DNA of 64,000 bases from Calothrix sp. C42_A2020_038 (GCA_015272395.1 JACYLQ010000047.1:124001-188000), one strand, 5' to 3'; numbered from the stretch's first letter, positions 18,433 through 28,101 are shown. Notes: generated by a model from the sequence alone, not told the origin. Translations and numbers: made by a program.

Positions 18433-19050
18433 TTACACCCCTCCTAAAATCCATCCTAATGATAAGCTCAAAGTAGCGGCGCCTGTTAAAACTATCATCG
18501 CTGCTGAAAAACTGAGGCAAAACCTATTTAATCTAGTGCCTGCGTTAGATGCTGTCACCATTAAATTGCAGAACCAAATAAGACGCAAGACCGTTTCCCA
18601 ACTGGTAATCTTGAACAACAATATTGCGATTGCAGTTACAAAAAGTAACATGAACGCACCGCTATCACTTAGTACATCAATCAGAACAAAGCCAAAAAAA
18701 ATTATATTAATGCTGTATAAAATGATAGCTACAGGTGATATTGGAGGTAAATCTAAATCAACTATGGTAAAAGCTATTACACACCATAAAATTAACATTA
18801 ATAGACTTAATAACTTTGTAAACCGAGTATTATCGAAGACCTCGTAAACCGTATAAACCAAAGGAAAAACTGCAAAAAAAATTACTAATATTAAAGATGC
18901 TGAAGTTACTCGTAAAAACCAGCCATTACAAACACTGATTGCCACAAACCCTAACAACCAAAGCCAATTGTCAGATTTGAGTTTTTGCGATAATCTGACA
19001 TGAAAGTCTCTCGGTGTAACAGCTTTCCCTGAAGGTTTTAGAGGTAACAT
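18433..19050 (-). CDS. Integral membrane protein, unknown
   Basis: About 205 residues from the ATG at 19050 (MLPLKPSGKAVTPRDFHVRL); the open frame extends to a TTG at 19128 but that start looks weak. A short cytosolic N-terminus is followed by about six hydrophobic helices (WLWLLGFVAISVCNGWFL, LLMLILWCVIAFTIVDL, AFMLLFVTAIAILLF, LSFSAAMIVLTGAATLSLS). No charged motif suggests a transporter or enzyme. It follows the PII-like gene on the same strand after a 237-base gap. Function not recognised. Confidence 0.6.
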   Translation of the reverse strand: MLPLKPSGKAVTPRDFHVRLSQKLKSDNWLWLLGFVAISVCNGWFLRVTSASLILVIFFAVFPLVYTVYEVFDNTRFTKLLSLLMLILWCVIAFTIVDLDLPPISPVAIILYSINIIFFGFVLIDVLSDSGAFMLLFVTAIAILLFKITSWETVLRLIWFCNLMVTASNAGTRLNRFCLSFSAAMIVLTGAATLSLSLGWILGGV

Positions 19051-19287
19051 TACTACTTCATATTCATCACCCTTAAATCTATCAGTATCAGTTGGTTTAT
19101 ATAAGATAAATGCAATACATTTATGCAATTAGCTTAATTTACCTCTAATTTAAGCTGACTAAAGTTTTAGTAATCACAAGAAAAATTCAGTAATTAATAA
19201 TTTAATTATTAATATTAAATTTTGAACCTAGTTTATTTGAGAGTGTCTAAAACTCTCATTTTAACTAAGCAAATACCTACAAACTTA

Positions 19288-19593
19288 TTAGTAGAATGCT
19301 TCTACATTGTGTCGAAAGGCGATTAAGGCGTGCTTGCCTCGTTCTTGTTTAAGTGCCTCAAGAATAGTATTAGATTGTTCTAATGAAACAAGTGTCTTTA
19401 TTTCAATATTAGTGTTATAGCCTGCTAAGTCTGACAAGCGTCTTCCATGGCCACCTTCACCCTGTACTTGGTTAATAGTATAACCACTTACATGATAGCT
19501 TTTCAGTAGCTTTATAATACGATCTTTCAACACTGTTTCCCCAATAATAGTTATTAACACAGCGGGTTGAACGGGAGTAACTAAATCTGACAT
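19288..19593 (-). CDS. PII-like signalling protein
   Basis: 101 residues with a ferredoxin-like PII fold: AVLITIIGETVLKDRIIKLL (strand 1, helix 1), YHVSGYTINQVQGEGGHGRR (strand 2 into a shortened T-loop), NIEIKTLVSL (strand 3) and HALIAFRHNVEAF (strand 4). It differs from GlnB in lacking the canonical T-loop with the modified serine. PII-like proteins sense adenine nucleotides or metabolites and bind a partner, often a transporter. GGAG precedes the start at good spacing. It follows the RRM gene by 63 bases, so the pair may be co-transcribed. Confidence 0.75.
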   Translation of the reverse strand: MSDLVTPVQPAVLITIIGETVLKDRIIKLLKSYHVSGYTINQVQGEGGHGRRLSDLAGYNTNIEIKTLVSLEQSNTILEALKQERGKHALIAFRHNVEAFY

Positions 19594-19656
19594 TGATAAC
19601 TCCAGGAAAGGATATTTAAGTAATTATACCTAAAACATACAATTAAATTTATATGT

Positions 19657-19911
19657 CTAGCTTGCATCTGCAATAGTCTTAGCTTTATTAACTTTTAGGC
19701 TATAACCCATCCATTCAGTACCTTTTAGTGCATTAATAGCTGTGACTTCTTCGTTGTCTGTTTCCATTTCAACAACTGCGAATCCTCTGTTCTCACCTGT
19801 TTTCTGACTTGTAGACAATAAAATTCTCTTTACATCTCCATACTGTAAAAAAAACTGTCTGATATCATTATCTTCCACTTCATGGGATAGATTACCAATA
19901 TAAACTGACAT
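19657..19911 (-). CDS. RNA-binding protein with one RRM domain (Rbp family)
   Basis: 84 residues, one RNA recognition motif: RNP2 is VYIGNL (residues 3-8) and RNP1 is NRGFAVVEM in the middle. Cyanobacterial Rbp proteins bind mRNA, are often cold-induced, and some help localise thylakoid mRNAs. There is no glycine-rich tail, so it is a short-type Rbp. AGGAG sits at good spacing before the ATG. The AT-rich sequence upstream could be a long 5' leader, as known for cold-regulated rbp genes. Confidence 0.9.
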   Translation of the reverse strand: MSVYIGNLSHEVEDNDIRQFFLQYGDVKRILLSTSQKTGENRGFAVVEMETDNEEVTAINALKGTEWMGYSLKVNKAKTIADAS

Positions 19912-20109
19912 AGAGTCGCTCCTAATTGAATATTAATGCTATTGATGTAAATAATTCCACTACTGCTTTACGCAGATGTTGTTGCTTACAGCGTTATTGA
20001 TATAATCTCGATTCATGTCTATTAAAAAAATAAATTACTTACTTTTTAATATTAACTAAATCTTATCAGTAAACTAACTAGTTTAATATTAAGTAATGTA
20101 AATACAACT

Positions 20110-20361
20110 AATTTCAAGTTGGTGAAATACACCCTGACACCTTTGACAAGTGGAGGGTCGGGGGAGGACTCAATAGTTGTGGGCAAGTTAGTCGTGAAAC
20201 ATGCCCACTGTATATTTATTTGAGCATGAATCTAATATGTTTTTAGGCGCGTACCGATTTTACAGCAGTTTTTAGGTTGCGCTCTTGTACATAGATAAAA
20301 ATCAAACTGTTGTGGAGTGGGCATCCTTGCCTGCTCGGCTGTATTTAACCAACTTGAAATT
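20110..20361. mobile_element. MITE-like element with 14-bp inverted repeats
   Basis: AATTTCAAGTTGGT (20110-20123) and ACCAACTTGAAATT (20348-20361) are perfect inverted repeats bounding 252 bp without coding capacity. The right half is copy B of the dispersed repeat. This may be a non-autonomous mobile element; no target duplication was established. Confidence 0.5.
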
Positions 20362-20367
20362 TGCTGT
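20259..20367 (+). repeat. Dispersed repeat, copy B (109 bp)
   Basis: 109 bp differing from 34503-34611 at about five positions. The first 60 bp are shared with copy A at 12071-12130. The ends read ACAGC and GCTGT, a short terminal inversion. Confidence 0.9.
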
Positions 20368-20379
20368 CATGATGGTATA

Positions 20380-21252
20380 TTAGGAAGCTGTTTCTTTATC
20401 AATTTGCTGAACTTCAGCTTCTGATAATTTGATATCACCTGCGCGTGCGGAGTCTTCAATACTGGAAACTTTACTGGCGCCAGGTATTGGTAAAATACAC
20501 GATGATTTGGAACGCAACCATGCTAAGACAATACCATATACAGATACGCCTTTTTGTTGAGCGAGTTTATTAATAATGGAAATATCTTGTAAATCTGAAT
20601 GACGGCGCCGACCACCAAATGGACTCCAAGGTATAAAAGCCAAGCCTTCTTTTTGACAATATTCCAAAACGCCATCATATTCAGGTTGACGGTACCAAGG
20701 ACTGTATTGATTTTGTACCGACACAACATCCACAACATCGCGCGCTTGTTTGATTTGTTCAACAGAAAAGTTAGAAACTCCAACAAACCGAACTAAACCA
20801 GCATCAACTGCTTCTATTGCAGGTTTTAATGATTCTTGTATTGAGTATTGAGGGTCGGGTGCATGATATTGCCAAATATCGATTGGTTTATTGCCACCTA
20901 ATGCTTCAAAACTGACACGAATAGTTTCACGTATATGTTCCGGGTTGCCGTTAAGAGTCCAATTCTGGTTTGGACGCATCAACCCACCTTTCGTAGCAAC
21001 AACAACATTACTAGTATCACCTCTATAGGTTTGTAGCGCTTTACCAATTAGTCGTTCGTTGTGGTGTTTATCAGACTCATCTTTGCAGTAAGAGTCAGCA
21101 GTATCGATAAAAGTGATACCCAAATCCAAAGCACGATGAATAACTTCTATTGATTGTGACTCGTCCGGACGGTCGTATATTGACATTGGCATGGCGCCTA
21201 ACCCAATGGCACTGACAGTCATACCTGTTTTGACTAGTTGTGTTGTTTGCAT
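20380..21252 (-). CDS. Aldo/keto reductase
   Basis: 290 residues from the ATG at 21252 (a TTG six bases upstream is possible). It has the (beta/alpha)8 aldo/keto reductase catalytic tetrad: Asp50 and Tyr55 in FIDTADSYC, Lys88 in VVATKGG, His130 in IWQYHAPDP. Late motifs WSPFGG, LAWLRSKSSCILPIPGASK and the NADPH-binding loop are present. It reduces a carbonyl with NADPH; the substrate cannot be inferred. It stands alone, divergent from the lipoprotein gene to its right. Confidence 0.9.
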   Translation of the reverse strand: MQTTQLVKTGMTVSAIGLGAMPMSIYDRPDESQSIEVIHRALDLGITFIDTADSYCKDESDKHHNERLIGKALQTYRGDTSNVVVATKGGLMRPNQNWTLNGNPEHIRETIRVSFEALGGNKPIDIWQYHAPDPQYSIQESLKPAIEAVDAGLVRFVGVSNFSVEQIKQARDVVDVVSVQNQYSPWYRQPEYDGVLEYCQKEGLAFIPWSPFGGRRRHSDLQDISIINKLAQQKGVSVYGIVLAWLRSKSSCILPIPGASKVSSIEDSARAGDIKLSEAEVQQIDKETAS

Positions 21253-21458
21253 AATCAAAAACTAATTCGCTTTTTCTAATTTATAAGTATCGTACAAGGG
21301 TAAGATTCGTCTTTTGGCCGATTTTCCTATCTATTATCGAATCTTGAATATAACCATTAAGTATCAAGCTTTTTTGTTACTTAAATTGCAACAACAACTA
21401 TCTCAAGACAGATTCACCGTCATACTAGCGTTAGAATTATATTATATGGTTTTGAAGT

Positions 21459-22328
21459 ATGAACAAGAGGAGTATAGCTATATTTGCCGCTTTTGGCGGG
21501 TTTGTTTTAAGTAGTTGTGCGGCTGCAAATAATACAGCAATGGAATCAGTGCCACAAAACGCTGCAATCAATCAAGTGGCTGCAAGACCACAAGCACTAA
21601 CTGCTGATGTAGAAATGCAACTTAATAAAACGGCACCTGTCAAAATCAAAGCGCAGCTAATAAAGAAAGCAACAATGAGTTTGGTTGTCGAGTCAGTTGA
21701 TAAAAGTATTAACGAAATCACGCAAATAATTGAAAAACAGCAAGGTGATGTGATTAAACTTGCTCAAAATCAGCCTAAAGAGGAGTTAGGACGTTCAAGT
21801 GCATCAATACAGGTAAGAGTTCCCCAAAATTCGTTGGATGAAACTTTGAATCATTTTGCGAAACTGGGAACAGTAAAAAACCGTAGCATCACAGCAGAAG
21901 ATGTTGGGGATAGAATAGTTGATTATCAAGCGCAGTTAGTCAACCTAAGAAGAACTGAAGCAAATCTCCAGAAAATTATGGATAAAGCTGGTTCAATACG
22001 TGATACTTTGAGTGTGTCGCAAGAACTTAGCAATATTCGCGATTCGATTGAACGGATTGATGCTCAGTTAAAAAATTTACAAAATCAAGTTAGCTATTCA
22101 ACTATTTCCTTGAATTTAGAAGCAGCAGTATCGACTAACAACCCGCAACGTGGTTTTGGGTTGCAAGTACAAGAAACTTGGAATCAATCAACCAACTCAA
22201 TGGGTAGATTTAGTATGGGATTGTTGAAGTTAGTAATTTGGCTAATGGTTTATAGTCCATATGCATTTATTCTTGTGTTTAGTGTTTATGGTTATAATCG
22301 TTGGCGTGCAACAAGGGCTGGAAGTTAG
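21459..22328 (+). CDS. DUF4349 lipoprotein
   Basis: 289 residues. The N-terminus MNKRSIAIFAAFGGFVLSSC ends in a lipobox (LSSC), so it is probably lipid-anchored outside the plasma membrane. The central DUF4349 region has SLVVESVDKSINEITQIIEK and RVPQNSLDETLNHFAKLG, then a coiled coil (LRRTEANLQKIMDKAGSI, ELSNIRDSIERIDAQLKNLQ). A C-terminal membrane helix follows (GLLKLVIWLMVYSPYAFIL). The role is unknown; in some bacteria DUF4349 proteins sit near envelope-stress genes. A membrane kinase starts 100 bases downstream. Confidence 0.8.
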   Translation: MNKRSIAIFAAFGGFVLSSCAAANNTAMESVPQNAAINQVAARPQALTADVEMQLNKTAPVKIKAQLIKKATMSLVVESVDKSINEITQIIEKQQGDVIKLAQNQPKEELGRSSASIQVRVPQNSLDETLNHFAKLGTVKNRSITAEDVGDRIVDYQAQLVNLRRTEANLQKIMDKAGSIRDTLSVSQELSNIRDSIERIDAQLKNLQNQVSYSTISLNLEAAVSTNNPQRGFGLQVQETWNQSTNSMGRFSMGLLKLVIWLMVYSPYAFILVFSVYGYNRWRATRAGS

Positions 22329-22429
22329 AGATTAGGCTAATATCTCTGTTCGACTGTTTAATTGGCGCCTTGTTGTATGTAAGGTTAAATTAGACATGGA
22401 CAATATAAAATCTTGCCATTTGCCCTCGC

Positions 22430-24133
22430 ATGAGTACGACACCGTTTACTAGCCAAGGATATCGGGTCATACGTGAACTAGGCTGTAACCTCAATGGAGG
22501 TCGTGTAACATACTTAGCACAGCGTATAAATACTGAAGAAAAAGTAGTTATTAAAGAGTTTCAATTCGCACGTTCGCTTTTACAAAGTTGGTCTGGTTTC
22601 AAAGCATATGAACGCGAGATTGAAGTTTTACAAGGACTTAATCATCCAGGGATACCACGTTACCTGGATTCTTTTGAAACTTCATCAGGGTTTTGTATGG
22701 TGCAGGAATATAAAAATGCTCAACCTTTATCTGTTGGGCGCAGTTTTGCAGTTGATGAAATCAAGCAAATAGCTGTTTCTATACTATCAATTCTTGTTTA
22801 TTTACAAAACCGTATCCCACCTGTTTTCCATAGAGACATTAAGCCAGAAAATATTTTAGTTGATGAGTTAATCAATGTCTATTTAGTTGACTTTGGCTTT
22901 GCTCGAATTGGTAGTACTAATGTTGCAGCGAGCAGTGTTGCTTTAGGAACGCTAGGTTTTATGGCGCCGGAGCAAATATATAGTCGTAAGTTAACAAAAT
23001 CTACAGATTTGTACAGTTTGGGGGCAACATTAGTTTGTTTGATAACAGGTACAAAATCAACGGCGATAGATACTTTAATCGATGAAGATGGGTATATTGC
23101 TTTTAAGCATTTAGTTCCTCAATTGAGCTTAAGCTTTATCCAGTGGTTGACAACAATGGTTCAGCCAAAACCCAAAAACCGTTTTCCGGATGCTGCTACA
23201 GCTCTTTTTGCACTACAGCCACTTGATATTATTTGCTTAAGTAAAGCCAGAATTGATCAAACCGAACTTAAGTTTACAGCAACGCAAATTAATGAAAAGC
23301 TTACACAAACTATTACTGTTATCAATGATAACCCTGAAACTCCATTAGTCGCTTGGTGGGAAGTGGCACCTCATCCTAGTGACCCTCCCCATACACCTTA
23401 TAGTCATGACTGGATTGATTTTTCGATTAGACACTCTAACAATGAGAAAATTATATGTACAGTAACGATTGATACAAGTTATTTAGTTTCTAATCAGATA
23501 TATCATCGTCAAATATTATTACATACAAATTCAGCGGTAGATATTCAAACAATTCCAGTTAAAATTAAAACTGCTCCTTTACCGATTACCCAGTCTAAAA
23601 AACCATATGGGTCACTATTATTATTACTCGCGACTTCAGGAGCGATGGCTTGGACTGGTGCCGCTGTTGCAGCTATTATTGCAGCTGTGCTGATGACAGT
23701 GATTGGTGCAGGTATTGTTGTCGTAGATGATATAGTGTTTGGAGCGGCAGTTGCGGCTTTGGTTACTTCTTTTTTAGGGGTTGCACTGGGGCCCGTTTTT
23801 GGGGCTGTTATATCTGTTATGGTCGCAATTGAGATTTGGTGTGTGATCAGAGCTGGCATGAGTAATTTGACGGGTGTGAAGCCACTTGTGTTAACTACAA
23901 ATCTAAAAAAAGACTTTAGTCACTTAACTGGTCTGGTAATTGTTGTACTTACTGCCCTATTAGGTTCCTGCTCTGGTTTAGTACTGAAAACTGGTGTTAT
24001 AAATTTCTGGACAGTATTGGCAATTGCATCAACTAGTTCAAGCTTGGCTGTTATTTTGGTTTACCAACCAATTAGAGGGCGCCGACTTGTTGCCAAATAT
24101 CGAAAGTCAGAGGAACGTTTGATTAAGCCTTGA
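22430..24133 (+). CDS. Membrane-bound Ser/Thr protein kinase
   Basis: 567 residues. The N-terminal 265 form a Hanks-type kinase with all catalytic residues: Lys42 (VVIKEF), Glu64, HRDIKPEN (134-141) and DFG (154-156), plus an activation segment ending GTLGFMAPEQIYS. Residues about 275-385 form a beta-rich segment (TWITVINDNPETPLVAWWEV-like) of unknown role. The C-terminal 180 residues contain several hydrophobic helices (AMAWTGAAVAAIIAAVLMTV, VAALVTSFLGVALGPVFGAV, LTGLVIVVLTALLGS), so the kinase domain is tethered to the membrane from its C-terminus. Substrates unknown; neighbours suggest nothing specific. Confidence 0.92.
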   Translation: MSTTPFTSQGYRVIRELGCNLNGGRVTYLAQRINTEEKVVIKEFQFARSLLQSWSGFKAYEREIEVLQGLNHPGIPRYLDSFETSSGFCMVQEYKNAQPLSVGRSFAVDEIKQIAVSILSILVYLQNRIPPVFHRDIKPENILVDELINVYLVDFGFARIGSTNVAASSVALGTLGFMAPEQIYSRKLTKSTDLYSLGATLVCLITGTKSTAIDTLIDEDGYIAFKHLVPQLSLSFIQWLTTMVQPKPKNRFPDAATALFALQPLDIICLSKARIDQTELKFTATQINEKLTQTITVINDNPETPLVAWWEVAPHPSDPPHTPYSHDWIDFSIRHSNNEKIICTVTIDTSYLVSNQIYHRQILLHTNSAVDIQTIPVKIKTAPLPITQSKKPYGSLLLLLATSGAMAWTGAAVAAIIAAVLMTVIGAGIVVVDDIVFGAAVAALVTSFLGVALGPVFGAVISVMVAIEIWCVIRAGMSNLTGVKPLVLTTNLKKDFSHLTGLVIVVLTALLGSCSGLVLKTGVINFWTVLAIASTSSSLAVILVYQPIRGRRLVAKYRKSEERLIKP

Positions 24134-24212
24134 ACTCTGGACATTTTACAGAGTTGTTTATAAGTAGGTACCCAATCGTGTAAATTCTAAATATTGTACT
24201 GGCGATAACGAA

Positions 24213-25796
24213 ATGTTGGTGCAGAGGGATGCCAAGATATTTAGCAGAAGCGTATTTAACCAAGACATGCCAGAACTACGCCATTCGATTGCTCATCACT
24301 ACCACGAGCGAACAAAGTACGACCCCGATACTATAGCGTCCAAAAGCCAGGATTTGGACTGGTCGAAGCAACCTGTACCATTTAAGGAGTACAAAATTGG
24401 TACGGTCTTCGACCTGAAACCATATATCCAAGAAACTTCATCATCTACCGATAACCCGGATGCTTCATGGTGGCGCCGTTTATCGCGACTGCTGTTTTGC
24501 AGTTACGGTTTAACAGCTAAAATGCCATCAATGGGAAGTGCCGTATTCTTAAGGTCGGCGCCGAGTGCAGGTGGTTTATATCCCGCAGAAGTATATGTAG
24601 TTTCACGAGGTACACCTTTGTTACCTGCTGGTTTGTATAATTACCAGTCACGAACTCATTCGTTGTTGTATTTCTGGGAAAGTAATGTTTGGCAAACTTT
24701 ACAGGAAGCTTGTTTTTGGCAACCTTCTTTGGAAAGTACCCAACTTGCAATTGTAATCACAGCGGTTTTTTATCGTTCAGCTTGGCGTTATGAAGATAGA
24801 GCATATCGTCGAATCTTTCTTGATACCGGACACTTATTAGGAAATATCGAATTATCTGCTGCGATGTGTGACTTCCGACCCCATCTTATCGGTGGTTTCA
24901 TTGATCAAGCAGTTAACGAGATGCTTTATATTGACCCAGATCAGGAAGGTGCTACAGCAGTTTTAGCACTTGCCGATTTACTGGATATTAAACAAAATTT
25001 GCCAACTGGACGCACAGCTTTACCCTCTGCGACCGAAATTGACTACCCAAAAATTCCTGATGGCGAACTTCTAAAGTATTTTCATTCGATGACACAAATT
25101 TTACCTGGTACAACAGGTAAATTGAATTTGCCTGAAGTCAAACAAAAAAAATCTATCGAAGATAAATATAATTTTCCATTTTGCCAAAAAATCTCAACTC
25201 TTACAACCCAAATCGATTGGGGAGAAAAGCTTGATAAACTCGAAGCTACAATCCTCAAACGCCGTTCAACGCGCGCTTATAGTGGTGAAGATTTAACTTT
25301 AGATGAACTCAAGTCATTGCTTGATTTTACATATCAACCCCAACATTATATAGACCAAGAATTAGATATTTCTCCCGATTACTTTGACCTCAATTTAATA
25401 CAAACATTTATTGCTACCTCTGGAGTTGAAGGACTCGAAGCTGGTTGTTACTATTACGCACCCGCTTCGCAAGAATTACGACAGATTCGCTTTAAAAATT
25501 TCCGCAGAGAGTTACATTTTCTTTGCTTAGGTCAAGACCTTGGTCGTGATGCATCTGCTGTAATTTTTCATACAGCCGATTTAAAAGCTGCTGTTTCTCA
25601 GTATGGTGATAGAGTCTATCGTTACCTACATATGGATGCAGGACACTTAGGACAAAAACTCAATCTAGCTGCTGTTCGTCTCAATATTGGTGTTAGCGGT
25701 ATAGGTGGATTTTTTGATGATAAAGTCAATGAGGTTTTGGGCATTCCTCAAGATGAAGCCGTTTTGTATATCACTACATTAGGGCGCCCGATGTAA
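24213..25796 (+). CDS. SagB/ThcOx-type nitroreductase-family oxidoreductase, two domains
   Basis: 527 residues made of two FMN-dependent nitroreductase-like domains. The first has the SagB hallmarks: RHSIAHHYHERTKYDPDTI, then SYGLTAKM and RSAPSAGGLYPAEVYVV (FMN site). The second begins LEATILKRRSTRAYSGEDLT and ends ISGIGGFFDDKVNEVLGI. SagB enzymes oxidise azolines to azoles in peptide natural products together with a YcaO cyclodehydratase. No YcaO gene or precursor peptide is found within this window, so the substrate is open. The start used is ATG 24213; ATG 24267 (MPELRHSIAHHY) matches usual SagB starts and is equally likely. Confidence 0.85.
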   Translation: MLVQRDAKIFSRSVFNQDMPELRHSIAHHYHERTKYDPDTIASKSQDLDWSKQPVPFKEYKIGTVFDLKPYIQETSSSTDNPDASWWRRLSRLLFCSYGLTAKMPSMGSAVFLRSAPSAGGLYPAEVYVVSRGTPLLPAGLYNYQSRTHSLLYFWESNVWQTLQEACFWQPSLESTQLAIVITAVFYRSAWRYEDRAYRRIFLDTGHLLGNIELSAAMCDFRPHLIGGFIDQAVNEMLYIDPDQEGATAVLALADLLDIKQNLPTGRTALPSATEIDYPKIPDGELLKYFHSMTQILPGTTGKLNLPEVKQKKSIEDKYNFPFCQKISTLTTQIDWGEKLDKLEATILKRRSTRAYSGEDLTLDELKSLLDFTYQPQHYIDQELDISPDYFDLNLIQTFIATSGVEGLEAGCYYYAPASQELRQIRFKNFRRELHFLCLGQDLGRDASAVIFHTADLKAAVSQYGDRVYRYLHMDAGHLGQKLNLAAVRLNIGVSGIGGFFDDKVNEVLGIPQDEAVLYITTLGRPM

Positions 25797-25818
25797 ACGT
25801 TTGTATGTGGTTTACTTA

Positions 25819-25846
25819 GTAGAGACGTTATGTATAACGTCTCTAC
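25819..25846. terminator. GTAGAGACG palindrome, possible terminator
   Basis: GTAGAGACGTTAT and ATAACGTCTCTAC form a perfect 13-bp stem with a 2-base loop, 22 bases after the SagB-type gene. It is a member of a dispersed palindrome family and may serve as transcription end; there is no strong T-run. Confidence 0.6.
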
Positions 25847-25987
25847 AACAGAAATTTCGCGACATTTTGGTGGAGTTAGATTACACTCGCGCATGTTAAA
25901 TTAACGCGCGAACACATGTCTCTAAGGGGGTGTTTAGTACTATTTATTAGTATATTTTTATTATACCTCAATATATTTAAAAACAGT

Positions 25988-26008
25988 AAGGTGGGCACTG
26001 CCCACCTT
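25988..26008 (-). terminator. Rho-independent terminator of the CruA/CruP-like gene
   Basis: AAGGTGGGC-ACT-GCCCACCTT, a 9-bp stem with a 3-base loop, immediately downstream of the minus-strand stop codon (26014). On the minus strand it is followed by ACTGTTTTTAAAT. Confidence 0.75.
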
Positions 26009-26013
26009 AAAAA

Positions 26014-28101
26014 TTAAATGATTTCTGGTTTTTGAACGGTTGTTGTGGCAGTACGCGCAATAATTTGTTGTCTTGATGGCGTTTTACCTGTTTTGATAGC
26101 ATAACTAATAGCTAACATTCGCAACCATAAACTTGGATAGTTATTTTCTAACCAAATTTGATTCTTGGCAATAAAAACTGAAAACCAATTACCAAGTAGG
26201 GCGCTAACTATTGTGTGACGAGTGAAATTAATATAATTACCTAGCCAACGGAATAAATCTCTGGCGCCTGCCAATTCCCAAATCCACGGTAGTAAAGCAG
26301 GATTTTTTCTTGCAGCTTTGAGAGCTAATTGATTAAATGTTAACCAATCAAATCTATCTTTAATAAAATTTTCTGCAACTTCAGGGGAAGAATCTGCAAG
26401 CAACCCAAAGAAATTATTTAACATTGAGTTGATACGTTCAGGAGGTAAAAATTTCCCAGTTGGAACCATCATTCCTTTAGAAAACATCCATGTTACAGCG
26501 ATATTACTTTGAAACGCACGTATTCTATTTAAATGTCGCGCGCTTAACAAATCATGCTTCAGCGCACAGTCAAGAAGCTTGGTAAGACGTTCTAAGTTAC
26601 GAACTAGCGAACCAAACCCTGTAAATACCAGTGGTGACTGTAATGAAGCAGCATCTCCAATCGCGATTAATCGATCAAATGCGACGATGCGTGAGTTAGC
26701 GCTGGTACTAAAATGTCCAGGAATATACCCAAATGTGGGCTTTTTCCACTCTAACTTCGACATATCGCAGCGCCGATACTCTGGCAAGATTGTAAAGAAG
26801 TCCTCATACATTTCCAGTAATGAACCAGGATTTTGGGGATTAACTTGGTGGTAGTGGAATAGATAAATCGTCAACTCATCATTTTCACCAGGAAATAATT
26901 CCCAAATCAACTGCCTGCCCCGTGATATATCACCATGACTATATAAAACGTCACCATACTGTGAATCCCATACCCCTGGTGTAAATCCACTAAGTACAGC
27001 TCCAACTGTTGGGCAAACGCTATCAAAAGCACGAGTACCATTTAACTGCCAAGCTATTGGTGAAGTAGTTCCCATTGCATCTACTAGCAAGCGCGCGCTG
27101 GCTTGTTTTTCTGTTTCATTTACTAAATCCTTAACAGTCACTGTAACTTGCTCATCTATATCAGCACGAATAAACTCCATCTCGTCCCATATTTCACCAC
27201 CTGCTGCTTTCAACTTTTCACCACACATTTGCAGCCATTTGTCTGACTTTAAAGATACATTTAATACAGTTGGTGTATGTAGCACAGGTGCCTTGAGTTT
27301 TGGAGGATTATTGGCATCAAAAAACTTATTAAAACCATCTTTATACTCGCGCGCAATTATTGTTTCAACTTCATTAGAAGTTACCAATCCCAAATTAATC
27401 AAGTTTTGGATTTCATCTCGCGATATATTCCACTCACGATTCATTCGCCCAAACGGCAAGCGCTCTATTAGCAGCACTTTATATCCAAGCTGCGCCATTA
27501 CAGCTGCGTGAATAACGCCGAGGGCACCGCCAATGTAAATGATGTCGTATTCGAGTACCCCAACTCTGTCCCTGTTGGCTTGTGGAGAGGGGCTTTTAAA
27601 TATAACTTGTTTTGGTTGCTGGGGGTTTCTGACACCTTCACGCCAACGCTGTTCCCACCAATACGCGCGTTTAAGGTCATATTCACCGTTAGGCATTTTT
27701 TGGAAGTACTTAACAGTAAGAGGATAATAAGGCGCCAAAGCCTCAAATATAGTTTGCTTGGATAAATCAATTGCAGGTGGTTCGGGATATTGATGAGGAA
27801 AGCGCTTCCGAATCAAAGTGGTGAGACGTTTCAGAATTTTGGCTTCATTGGAAAACGACCTATCTCCCCAGCGAAAAACTTTTAAGTAGGTAGTTCGCTG
27901 CAACGACCACACAAATATTGAAAGTTCATGCAGCTTTTCCGGAATAGTCGCTTCTTGGAGTGTAGATTCAGTCCTAAACAATCGGATTCCGTCAGGAGTC
28001 CTTGATTTAGAAAAAGTTTCTACGGTAAATTCCATTTGCAGCCAGTCTCTAACTGACGCTGTGTCGGGAGTTGGGATTTCAAGATAAAGCAGTTCTTTCA
28101 T
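26014..28101 (-). CDS. CruA/CruP-like lycopene cyclase family flavoprotein
   Basis: 695 residues. Residues about 185-215 form the dinucleotide-binding fold (YDIIYIGGALGVIHAAVMAQ, then GYKVLLIER). LLVDAMGTTSPIAWQ and the late motif RLIAIGDAASLQSPLVFTGF with GSLVRNLERLTKLLDCALKH are characteristic of the CruA/CruP flavoproteins of cyanobacteria and green sulfur bacteria. CruA cyclises lycopene to beta- or gamma-carotene; CruP is a paralogue linked to oxidative stress. I cannot tell which one this is. The N-terminal 180 residues contain YWWEQRWREGVRNPQQP. The gene is monocistronic, with a terminator just downstream. Confidence 0.7.
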   Translation of the reverse strand: MKELLYLEIPTPDTASVRDWLQMEFTVETFSKSRTPDGIRLFRTESTLQEATIPEKLHELSIFVWSLQRTTYLKVFRWGDRSFSNEAKILKRLTTLIRKRFPHQYPEPPAIDLSKQTIFEALAPYYPLTVKYFQKMPNGEYDLKRAYWWEQRWREGVRNPQQPKQVIFKSPSPQANRDRVGVLEYDIIYIGGALGVIHAAVMAQLGYKVLLIERLPFGRMNREWNISRDEIQNLINLGLVTSNEVETIIAREYKDGFNKFFDANNPPKLKAPVLHTPTVLNVSLKSDKWLQMCGEKLKAAGGEIWDEMEFIRADIDEQVTVTVKDLVNETEKQASARLLVDAMGTTSPIAWQLNGTRAFDSVCPTVGAVLSGFTPGVWDSQYGDVLYSHGDISRGRQLIWELFPGENDELTIYLFHYHQVNPQNPGSLLEMYEDFFTILPEYRRCDMSKLEWKKPTFGYIPGHFSTSANSRIVAFDRLIAIGDAASLQSPLVFTGFGSLVRNLERLTKLLDCALKHDLLSARHLNRIRAFQSNIAVTWMFSKGMMVPTGKFLPPERINSMLNNFFGLLADSSPEVAENFIKDRFDWLTFNQLALKAARKNPALLPWIWELAGARDLFRWLGNYINFTRHTIVSALLGNWFSVFIAKNQIWLENNYPSLWLRMLAISYAIKTGKTPSRQQIIARTATTTVQKPEII

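Larger units (their letters stand above)
19912..20379. other. 468-base gap holding a repeat element
   Basis: The left part is AT-rich and presumably carries the rbp promoter. The right part is occupied by an inverted-repeat element (20110-20361) that includes copy B of the dispersed repeat. No gene. Confidence 0.7.
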
